Shown here piece by piece: positions 57,774 through 64,000 of a stretch of 64,000 bases of DNA; position 1 is the stretch's first letter, and every line of letters starts with the position of its first letter. The translations under genes and the position numbers were made by a program. Source of the DNA: Adhaeribacter_A terreus (GTDB taxonomy: Bacteria; Bacteroidota; Bacteroidia; Cytophagales; Hymenobacteraceae); the NCBI RefSeq assembly GCF_042657365.1, contig NZ_JBHSKT010000002.1, positions 62,001 through 126,000 on the forward strand, in the 5' to 3' direction. Under the pieces are notes generated by a model. The model was not told where the DNA came from, made no database searches, and was given only the letters and a program-made list of their open reading frames with translations.

Positions 57774-57803
57774 ACTTTTTCAGCACAAAACCCTACCGTT
57801 TTT
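57774..57803 (-). repeat. S1 element after dnaG
   Basis: GACTTTTTCAGCACA precedes AAACCCTACCGTTTTT (57787-57803). Confidence 0.7.
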
Positions 57804-57849
57804 CAGGAATTTAGTTTCTTTGTAGTAAAATTAAACTCCTGCCTATTTT

Positions 57850-57891
57850 AGTCACCCTCACCTGAACCAGGGGAGGGCCGGGGTGGGGTAA
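57850..57891 (-). repeat. REP-like C-rich palindrome
   Basis: On the minus strand ATTACCCCACCCCGGCCCTC, then CCCTGGTTCAGGTGAGGG. It sits 10 nt before the glycosyltransferase start. Confidence 0.65.
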
Positions 57892-57901
57892 TCCTTTTGC
57901 C

Positions 57902-59092
57902 TTGAAAATACTTCAGCTTTGTCCGCGCATTCCGTACCCGCCTCACGATGGTGGCGCCATTGCCATGTACGACGTTACCAGCAATCTGCACGCGGAAGGG
58001 CACGAAGTAACAGTGCTGGCCATCAACACGCCCAAGCATTTTCAGCCGGCGCAGGTGCTGGAAGATAAAGCGCACGTCATTGCCGTTCCGGTAAACACCG
58101 ATCTTTCCAAGCACAAGGCTTTTTTCAACCTATTTAAGGCCGTTCCTTACAACATTGAGCGGTTCATTTCCAAGGATGTGGAGCGCGCTTTAACCGAATT
58201 GCTGCAAAAAGAAACTTTCGATATTATTCAGGTGGAAGGCTTGTTTGTGGCGTATTACGTAGACTTGCTGAAGCAATTGAACAAAGCGCCGGTTATCATG
58301 CGGTCGCATAATGTGGAATATTTGATTTGGGAAAGACTGGCCGCGAACGAGCCAAATTTGCTGAAGAAAATTTACCTGAAATACCTGGCAAACGGTATCA
58401 AAAACTTCGAAAAAACCTACCTCAATAAGTTCAGCGCCATTGCCGCCATTACTGAAGAAGACAAAAACCGGATGCGCGAATTGGGCTGTACCGTTCCAAT
58501 AGAATTTATTCCGGCGGGCGTAGAGATTTCGCGCTTTCAAACCAACCCGGAAATTAAGCCGAAGTCGCATAGTTTGTTTATTATCAGTTCGTTGAATTGG
58601 TTGCCGAACCTGGAAGGCATTGACTGGTTTTTGGAAAATGTCTGGAAAACGGTAGCCAAAACGCTGCCAAAACTCGAGCTGCATATTGCCGGAAAATCGC
58701 CGCCCAAACATTTGCTGGAACTGAATTTGCCGAACGTAACGGTACACGGTTTTGTGCCTTCCGCGCCGGAATTCATGCAGCAATATGACCTGATGCTGGT
58801 GCCTTTGTTAAGCGGCGGCGGCATGCGCATTAAAATTATTGAAGGCATGGCTTTGGGCAAATGCATTTTAACCACGCCGGTTGGCGCCGAAGGCATTTTC
58901 TGCGAAAGCGGCAAAGACATTCTCATTTCCGAAAAACCGGAAGCCTGGGTAAAATTCATAACGGACTATTACGAAGGTAGTTTGCCGGTAAAAACGGTAG
59001 GCGAAAACGCTCAAAAACTAGCCGCGCAGGTGTACGACAACAAGCGCATCATCCGCAAATTCCTGAAACTTTACGAACAGCACCGCGCATGA
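57902..59092 (+). CDS. Glycosyltransferase family 4
   Basis: The 396-residue cytoplasmic or membrane-associated enzyme has the GT-B fold: an N-terminal Rossmann part (KILQLCPRIPYPPHDGGAIA, residues 2-21), MRSHNVEYLIWERLA, and the C-terminal part (LFIISSLNWLPNLEGIDWFL, then LHIAGKSPPKHL, VTVHGFVPSAPEF, and LVPLLSGGGMRIKIIEGMAL with the donor-binding Glu). The start is TTG at 57902: the next in-frame ATG (57966) would delete the first part of the Rossmann fold. It overlaps the next gene by 4 nt (ATGA). The acceptor and donor sugars are unknown. Confidence 0.9.
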   Translation: MKILQLCPRIPYPPHDGGAIAMYDVTSNLHAEGHEVTVLAINTPKHFQPAQVLEDKAHVIAVPVNTDLSKHKAFFNLFKAVPYNIERFISKDVERALTELLQKETFDIIQVEGLFVAYYVDLLKQLNKAPVIMRSHNVEYLIWERLAANEPNLLKKIYLKYLANGIKNFEKTYLNKFSAIAAITEEDKNRMRELGCTVPIEFIPAGVEISRFQTNPEIKPKSHSLFIISSLNWLPNLEGIDWFLENVWKTVAKTLPKLELHIAGKSPPKHLLELNLPNVTVHGFVPSAPEFMQQYDLMLVPLLSGGGMRIKIIEGMALGKCILTTPVGAEGIFCESGKDILISEKPEAWVKFITDYYEGSLPVKTVGENAQKLAAQVYDNKRIIRKFLKLYEQHRA

Positions 59093-60261
59093 TCCTGATC
59101 GGAATACTTTTCTGGGTTTCGGTTTTGCTAGTGCTGCACACGTACCTTTTTTTTCCGCTGCTGTTAAAAATGCTTTCTGCCGGGAAAAAACAGTACCAAT
59201 TGGTATTTTCAGAAACGGATGAACTGCCGGAAGTTGCTGTTTTGCTGGCCGCTTATAACGAAGAAGCCGTGATCGAAGAAAAGATCCGCAGCACGTTCCG
59301 CACCAATTATCCACGCCTTAAAATTGCGCTTTACATCGGCTCCGATAATTCTACCGATGCCACAAACGTTATTGTAGAACGCTTAAAAACCGAGTTTCCG
59401 GAAATTCAGTTTTTCCCGTTTGCGGCGCGCACCGGTAAAATTGGCATCATCAATCACTTAGCGCAGGAAACCAAAGCGTCCATCCTGATCCATACCGATG
59501 CCAACGTTTTCTTCGATGAGCACACCATTTTTCAGCTGGTAAAGCATTTTAAGAATCCGGAAATTGGTTTGGTGGGCGGCAATATTCTGAACCAGGAAGT
59601 AAAGCGCGAAGGCATTTCGGTGCAGGAAAAAGCGTATTTGCAGCGCGAAAACCTGATGAAATACCAGGAAGGCGTGCTTTGGGGAACCATGATGGGCGCT
59701 TTTGGCGGTTGTTTTGCCATGCGCCGCGCCAACTTTGTGCCTACGCCGCAAAACTTTATTGTCGATGATTTTTACCTTTCACTCAAGGTGTTGGAGCAGG
59801 GCAAAAAAGCCATAAACGAACTTCAGGCCGTTTGCTACGAAGACGTTTCGAACCAGCTTTCCGAAGAATTCCGCCGCAAAGTGCGCATTTCTACCGGTAA
59901 TTTTCAGAACCTGCATACGTTTCGACATTTGCTCTGGCCGCCGTTCACAGGGCTGGCTTTTTCCTTTCTTTCGCACAAAGTGATCCGCTGGTACACGCCA
60001 TTTTTGCTGCTCCTGATTTTTTTCAGCAATTTTGCATTACTTTCCGAAGGCTGGCTTTATAAGTTGACCTTTGCGGGGCAACTGTTGCTGCCGGCAACTA
60101 TCCTGCTGGATTGGTTGTTGAAAAAAAAGAATATACACGTCCGGTTGTTCCGGTTTATTACGCACTTCTACGGCATGAACCTGGCCCTTTTGCAAGGCTG
60201 GCTCCGTTACCGCAGCGGCGTAAAGACCAGCGTCTGGACCCCAACAAAACGTAACCAATAA
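59089..60261 (+). CDS. Glycosyltransferase family 2, membrane-associated
   Basis: The 390-residue protein has an N-terminal membrane segment (ILFWVSVLLVLHTYLFFPLL, about 4-23), a GT-A domain (VAVLLAAYNEEAVIEEKIRS near 46-65; the DXD-like HTDANVFFD near 143; and IVDDFYLSLKVLEQG near 230) and several C-terminal membrane segments (about 300-350, then 345-365). Substrate unknown; a cell-surface polysaccharide or lipid-linked step is plausible. It overlaps the upstream GT4 gene by 4 nt and is 4 nt from ribBA. Confidence 0.9.
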   Translation: MILIGILFWVSVLLVLHTYLFFPLLLKMLSAGKKQYQLVFSETDELPEVAVLLAAYNEEAVIEEKIRSTFRTNYPRLKIALYIGSDNSTDATNVIVERLKTEFPEIQFFPFAARTGKIGIINHLAQETKASILIHTDANVFFDEHTIFQLVKHFKNPEIGLVGGNILNQEVKREGISVQEKAYLQRENLMKYQEGVLWGTMMGAFGGCFAMRRANFVPTPQNFIVDDFYLSLKVLEQGKKAINELQAVCYEDVSNQLSEEFRRKVRISTGNFQNLHTFRHLLWPPFTGLAFSFLSHKVIRWYTPFLLLLIFFSNFALLSEGWLYKLTFAGQLLLPATILLDWLLKKKNIHVRLFRFITHFYGMNLALLQGWLRYRSGVKTSVWTPTKRNQ

Positions 60262-60265
60262 TACA

Positions 60266-61468
60266 ATGCTCAATACCATAGAAGAAGCCATTGAAGATAT
60301 TAAGGCTGGAAAAGTTATAATTGTGGTGGATGATGACGACCGCGAGAACGAAGGCGACTTTGTTTGCGCAGCCCGTTCGGTAACCCCGGAAATCATCAAC
60401 TTTATGGCAACCCACGGCCGCGGCTTGATTTGCGCGCCGCTGGTAGAAGAACGCTGCGAAGAACTGGGATTGGAGCTGATGGTTGGCCGCAATACCGCTT
60501 TGCACGCCACGCCTTTCACCGTTTCTATAGACCTGATCGGCCACGGCTGCACCACCGGTATTTCCGCTTCAGACCGCGCCAAAACCATTCAGGCGCTGGT
60601 AGACCCGAATACCGATCCGGAAAGTTTAGGTAAGCCGGGCCACATTTTCCCGCTGCGTGCTAAGAAAGAAGGCGTTCTGCGACGTGCCGGCCACACCGAA
60701 GCAGCCGTAGATCTGGCGCGTTTAGCTGGTTTCGAGCCGGCTGGTGTATTGGTAGAGATCATGAACGAAGACGGCACCATGGCGCGTTTACCAGACCTGG
60801 AAAAAGTAGCCGAACGTTTCAACCTGAAGCTGATCTCCATTAAAGACCTGATCCAGTACCGTTTGCAGCAGGAAAGCCTCATAAACCTGGAAATTGCGGT
60901 TCAAATGCCAACCGAACACGGCAACTTCGATCTGTATGCTTTCACGCAGAAAAACAACGGTGTAAAACATTTGGCTTTAGTAAAAGGCACTTGGGAGAAA
61001 GACGAACCTGTAATGGTGCGCGTGCACTCCAGCTGCGTAACCGGCGATATTTTCGGTTCGTGCCGTTGCGATTGCGGCCCTCAGTTGCACAAAGCCATGG
61101 ATATGATCGAAAAAGAAGGCAAAGGCGTAATCGTTTACATGAACCAGGAAGGTCGCGGCATTGGCTTGCTGAATAAACTGAAAGCCTACAAACTGCAGGA
61201 ACAAGGCCGCGACACCGTAGAAGCAAACCTGGAACTTGGTTTCGGGATGGATGAACGCGATTACGGCGTGGGTGCCCAGATTCTGCGGGAGCTTGGGGTT
61301 AGTAAAATGCGCTTAATTTCGAATAATCCGAAAAAACGTACCGGCCTGGTGGGTTACGGCCTAGAAATAGTGGAATCGCTGCCAATCGAAATTAAACCTA
61401 ACGAGCATAATAAAAAGTATTTAGCTACGAAGCGCGATAAACTGGGCCATACCATTTTAGGCGCTTAA
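60266..61468 (+). CDS. ribBA: Bifunctional RibBA (DHBP synthase / GTP cyclohydrolase II)
   Basis: It catalyses the first steps of both branches of riboflavin synthesis. Residues about 1-200 are RibB: VVDDDDRENEGDFVCAAR (about 20-37, with acidic metal ligands), then the block ELMVGRNTALHATPFTVS and RAGHTEAAVDLARLAG. Residues about 205-400 are RibA: the zinc ligands in HSSCVTGDIFGSCRCDCGPQ (about 253-272), NQEGRGIGLLNKLKAY (about 292) and the closing YGLEIVE. It is 4 nt after the GT2 gene. A terminator follows. The operon with glycosyltransferases is odd but shows in the spacing. Confidence 0.96.
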   Translation: MLNTIEEAIEDIKAGKVIIVVDDDDRENEGDFVCAARSVTPEIINFMATHGRGLICAPLVEERCEELGLELMVGRNTALHATPFTVSIDLIGHGCTTGISASDRAKTIQALVDPNTDPESLGKPGHIFPLRAKKEGVLRRAGHTEAAVDLARLAGFEPAGVLVEIMNEDGTMARLPDLEKVAERFNLKLISIKDLIQYRLQQESLINLEIAVQMPTEHGNFDLYAFTQKNNGVKHLALVKGTWEKDEPVMVRVHSSCVTGDIFGSCRCDCGPQLHKAMDMIEKEGKGVIVYMNQEGRGIGLLNKLKAYKLQEQGRDTVEANLELGFGMDERDYGVGAQILRELGVSKMRLISNNPKKRTGLVGYGLEIVESLPIEIKPNEHNKKYLATKRDKLGHTILGA

Positions 61469-61557
61469 ATTTTTGTACAAGGAAACACTTCAAACTGATG
61501 GCACTACTTTTTGAAGCGTTTTTCCTAGCATTTTGTATTGTATAATTTTTTTGAATT

Positions 61558-61592
61558 GCCCCGGGTTTTTACCTGGGGCTTTCTTTTTTCGC
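61558..61592 (+). terminator. Intrinsic terminator after ribBA
   Basis: GCCCCGGGT pairs with ACCTGGGGC with one mismatch around TTTT, followed by TTTCTTTTTT. Confidence 0.8.
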
Positions 61593-61697
61593 TATATTCA
61601 GATTACTGTTAAGAACTAAACAAGAGCCATAAAAGTTAGTAAATAACAGGTAAGAATCAGCCGGATTATTCGTTTATTGAAAGAAATTCAGATTACT

Positions 61698-62387
61698 ATG
61701 CGATCCAGAACCTCAGATATTTATAAGATACTTTTCTTACTTTTTGCCGCGTTTTTCCTACCGTTTTCAGGAATAGCGCAGCAGAATCAATATGAAATAA
61801 CGTGGCGTACCGGAACCTTGGTTTTAAATTCCGGCGATACCATTCAGGGCCCGATTACCCTTACTTTACCGAACGATATTGTGCGGATCACGCAGGCTAA
61901 TGGCAGTGTGAGTACCTTTACAGCGGTGAATGTAAAAAGCTTTGCGGTGGAAAATGAACAGGAAACGAATCGGTTTTTTCGCCGTCGGAGAAACAGCCCG
62001 CTGGATTTTAAGCGCGAATACCGGAGCTTGATGTGGAATCACGACAAAGATTACAGTAATTTTAAGTCGCCGGCGTTTTTTGTGGCGCTGCAACCTGGCA
62101 ATAAAACGCTGCTGCTGCGCGAACAAATAGAGCGGCGGGTCGATAATTTTTCGGCGTATGCCAATTATCCGGGTACGCGACAGGCGGTAGAAACCAGGGT
62201 GGAGAAATTTTATCTGCTCACCGCCGATGAACGCATTATTCCGCTGCGTAACCCCAAAAAGGACCTGCCGGCCGCTTTCCCGAAAAAGGAAAAACAAATT
62301 ACCGCTTTCGCTAAAAGCAACAAACTTGAATTTAACGATCCCATTGATCTGAGCCGCATTGTGGCGTATGCTAACAGCTTGCCGTAG
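61698..62387 (+). CDS. Secreted protein of unknown function
   Basis: The product of about 229 residues has a signal peptide (IYKILFLLFAAFFLPFSGIA, cleavage near AQQ). The mature part includes TWRTGTLVLNSGDTIQGPIT, VNVKSFAVENEQETNRFF and NKTLLLREQIERRVDNFSA, and looks like a single beta-rich domain. I do not recognise a family. I chose ATG 61698; a TTG at 61677 extends it by seven residues. It lies downstream of the ribBA terminator and converges with the antiporter gene. Confidence 0.6.
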   Translation: MRSRTSDIYKILFLLFAAFFLPFSGIAQQNQYEITWRTGTLVLNSGDTIQGPITLTLPNDIVRITQANGSVSTFTAVNVKSFAVENEQETNRFFRRRRNSPLDFKREYRSLMWNHDKDYSNFKSPAFFVALQPGNKTLLLREQIERRVDNFSAYANYPGTRQAVETRVEKFYLLTADERIIPLRNPKKDLPAAFPKKEKQITAFAKSNKLEFNDPIDLSRIVAYANSLP

Positions 62388-62399
62388 CCAAAAAAAAAT

Positions 62400-64000
62400 T
62401 TAATTCCCATCAGAGTTATCTGTTTTTCTGGGTATTTTCTGCTGTTCTTCATTATTTTTCAGAGCCCGCTCAAAAAGCAGAAGATTTTCTTTCCGGCCGA
62501 ATACATAAAACAAATCGCCGGCTTGTACTACCGTATCACGGTTCACTTCTTCTATTAAGGCATCTTTTCGTTTTATGGCCAGAATGGTAATGCCGTAGCG
62601 CGTCCGTAAGTTTAATTCTTCGACGGTTCTGCCAATGATCTGTTTGTTTTCCGGGGAAGTTTTCAGGGCGGCTGTGGTCATGCCGGACAGATCTAGAGAG
62701 GAGATGAAAGGTAAAAATTGCTCCGTTGCAAAAGAACGCATCATGCTATAATTCCCCGACCGGATGCGTTCTATAAAAGTTATGATCTCATCGCGGGGCA
62801 CCAGGTATTTATCGAGCACGCGGGTAAAAATTTCGATGGAAGTTTCTAGTTCTTCAGGAATCACTTCGTCAGCGCCCATCCGTAAATTTTCAGTCATTTC
62901 CGATACAAATGAAGTGCGCGCAATAATATGAACGGTACTGCTCAGGCTCCGGATATTGGCAATGGTTTGCTTCGTGGCTTTAGGATCGGAAATGGCAACT
63001 ACTGCTACCCGCGCCCGCTGAATACCCAAGTGGTTAAGGATAATGGCATGGACCGCATCGCCGTAAAAAATGGGTTCGCCTTTTGCCCTTTCGCGCCTTA
63101 CCGTTTCTGAATTCAGTTCTAAAATATTGTAGGGAATACCCACCTGACGTGCCACCCGCGCAATGTGCTGGCCGGTAAGCCCATACCCGATGATCACAAT
63201 ATGGTCGTTGTACTCGTCGGCCATGCTGGTTTGTTTTTCGGGGCGAGCCCAGCCTTTGGGTAAATGGCGCAGCACCCAGGTAGCAAACGGATTGGCTTGC
63301 GAAATTACGAACGGCGTAAAGGCCATGGTCAGCACCGAAACGGAAAGAAAATACTGGTAGCTCAGGCTGTCCATCAAGCCATTTTCAAGACCTACTTTCG
63401 ATAAAATAAAGGCAAATTCCCCCACCTGAAACAGCGAAAAACCAACCAGAATAGTAGTGCGCGTCGGGAAACCGAGTACGAAAGCTGCAATGCCGCCCAT
63501 AAAGCTATTTGTCACAAAGGTTAAAACCGTAAAGAAAAGTACCCAACCAATGTGATCGGCCAAAAAATGAAGATTGAGCAGCATACCGATGGAAACAAAG
63601 AAAAAGCTGCTGAAAACTTCGCGGAACGGAATAATGGTGCTGGTAGCCTGGTGGCTGTATTCAGATTCGGAAATAATGAGACCGGCCAGAAAAGCCCCCA
63701 ACGAAAGCGAAAGCCCCATGCTGGAAGTAAGTCCGGCTACGGCCAGGCAAATTACAATGGTACTGAGCAGAAAAAGTTCTTTGCTGCGGGTTTTGGTGAT
63801 TTGGAAAAGCAATTTCGGGACGATGTAGCGTGCAGATACATATACAATTGCTACGATTAGTAAGCCTTTCAGTACCAGGAAGATAACGGAAAAAAGAATG
63901 TTGTCCGATTTGCCGGCCATGAGCGGCGTTACCAGCATCATGGGTACCACAATAATATCCTGAAAAATAAGAATGGCCAGGATCATTCGTCCGTGCGGAC
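62400..64000 (-). CDS. KefB-type cation:proton antiporter with RCK domain, N-terminus outside window
   Basis: This monovalent cation:proton antiporter 2 (CPA2) protein runs off the window end; the frame is open to base 64000 (encoding PHGRMILAILIFQDI at the edge, a KefB-like motif), so only about 530 residues from the second half of the transmembrane part onwards are present. The membrane part has GLTSSMGLSLSLGAFLAGLI and the FSLFQVGEFAFILSKVG segments. A TrkA-N (RCK) domain follows (IVIIGYGLTGQHIARVARQV, about residues 270-289 of the fragment), then a TrkA-C domain. It is likely K+ export or pH control. Confidence 0.88.
   Translation of the reverse strand, partial: PHGRMILAILIFQDIIVVPMMLVTPLMAGKSDNILFSVIFLVLKGLLIVAIVYVSARYIVPKLLFQITKTRSKELFLLSTIVICLAVAGLTSSMGLSLSLGAFLAGLIISESEYSHQATSTIIPFREVFSSFFFVSIGMLLNLHFLADHIGWVLFFTVLTFVTNSFMGGIAAFVLGFPTRTTILVGFSLFQVGEFAFILSKVGLENGLMDSLSYQYFLSVSVLTMAFTPFVISQANPFATWVLRHLPKGWARPEKQTSMADEYNDHIVIIGYGLTGQHIARVARQVGIPYNILELNSETVRRERAKGEPIFYGDAVHAIILNHLGIQRARVAVVAISDPKATKQTIANIRSLSSTVHIIARTSFVSEMTENLRMGADEVIPEELETSIEIFTRVLDKYLVPRDEIITFIERIRSGNYSMMRSFATEQFLPFISSLDLSGMTTAALKTSPENKQIIGRTVEELNLRTRYGITILAIKRKDALIEEVNRDTVVQAGDLFYVFGRKENLLLFERALKNNEEQQKIPRKTDNSDGN

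Noticed and set aside
4738..57803. S1 as a Bacteroidota promoter box (TAnnTTTG)
   Set aside because: TA-NNN-TTTT has three bases between TA and the T tract, lacks the final G, lies mainly at 3' ends, and its orientation is unrelated to neighbouring gene starts.
58650..58670. S1-like AAAACGGTAGCCAAAA in the GT4 gene
   Set aside because: It lies in a conserved coding segment and lacks the T tract.
60266..61468. FMN riboswitch for ribBA
   Set aside because: Only 4 nt separate ribBA from the upstream gene, leaving no room for a leader; none is seen before the GT4 gene either.
1..64000. tRNA, rRNA or tmRNA genes
   Set aside because: I saw no cloverleaf with a TTCRA-type T arm, no rRNA conserved blocks and no SsrA tag; a dedicated scan could still find a divergent one.

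Overview
The window reads as chromosomal DNA of a member of Bacteroidota, most likely class Cytophagia and possibly a Hymenobacteraceae relative; the family is an inference. Support comes from the MurC-FtsQ-FtsA-FtsZ block with a very long FtsZ tail, an LpxC-FabZ fusion, the type IX secretion (T9SS) regulator PorX, several proteins ending in T9SS sorting domains (types A and B), a one-gene-anchor succinate dehydrogenase (sdhC-sdhA-sdhB), and candidate promoters of the Bacteroidota form TAnnTTTG. I found no rRNA, tRNA, CRISPR array, transposase or prophage.

Layout. 1-4800: end of the cell-wall/division cluster (murC fragment, ftsQ, ftsA, ftsZ) closed by a hairpin terminator. 4.8-15.6 kb: mixed metabolic and accessory genes (TSUP permease, mqo, small HhH/zinc protein, DUF1801, formylglycine-enzyme-like protein, an AT-rich AbiJ/HEPN-like orphan, acyl-CoA synthetase, RclC-like protein next to an AraC regulator, FMN reductase, four-helix membrane protein). 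16-19.6 kb: succinate dehydrogenase. 19.8-31.1 kb: T9SS cargo proteins, a PepSY-like secreted protein, a 2-oxo-acid dehydrogenase E2, CinA, DUF4197 and DUF421 proteins, and a decayed T9SS sorting domain. 31.9-36.4 kb: erythromycin-esterase family protein, nicotinate phosphoribosyltransferase, lipoprotein and membrane protein. 36.5-40.6 kb: lipid A genes lpxD, lpxC/fabZ, lpxA and an ABC ATPase. 40.9-45.8 kb: HD phosphohydrolase, then porX-tsaE-ald. 45.9-54.9 kb: Imm11-like orphan, map, large membrane protein, flavin reductase with fumarylacetoacetase, LVIVD/T9SS protein, NifU-domain protein with Mrp. 55.7-64 kb: dnaG, two glycosyltransferases with ribBA, a secreted unknown, and a truncated KefB-type antiporter.

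The most unusual content lies between the genes. About forty copies of a short degenerate element (called S1 here; core AAAA-NNN-TA-NNN-TTTT followed by an arm resembling GGCnTGAAAAAGTC) occupy most intergenic gaps. At least nine genes have their stop codon inside a copy, and some copies sit symmetrically around intrinsic-terminator hairpins. Two distant composite repeats (about 31.3-31.8 kb and 55.25-55.65 kb) keep the same nested stem arrangement although the stem sequences differ, which suggests a structured RNA or a hairpin-forming mobile element. Further long inverted repeats (12.2-12.5, 16.8-17.0, 38.0, 42.2-42.4 and 49.9-50.1 kb) are built from short AT-rich units or C-rich REP-like modules. 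S1 and the covarying composite repeat are the best candidates for something undescribed.
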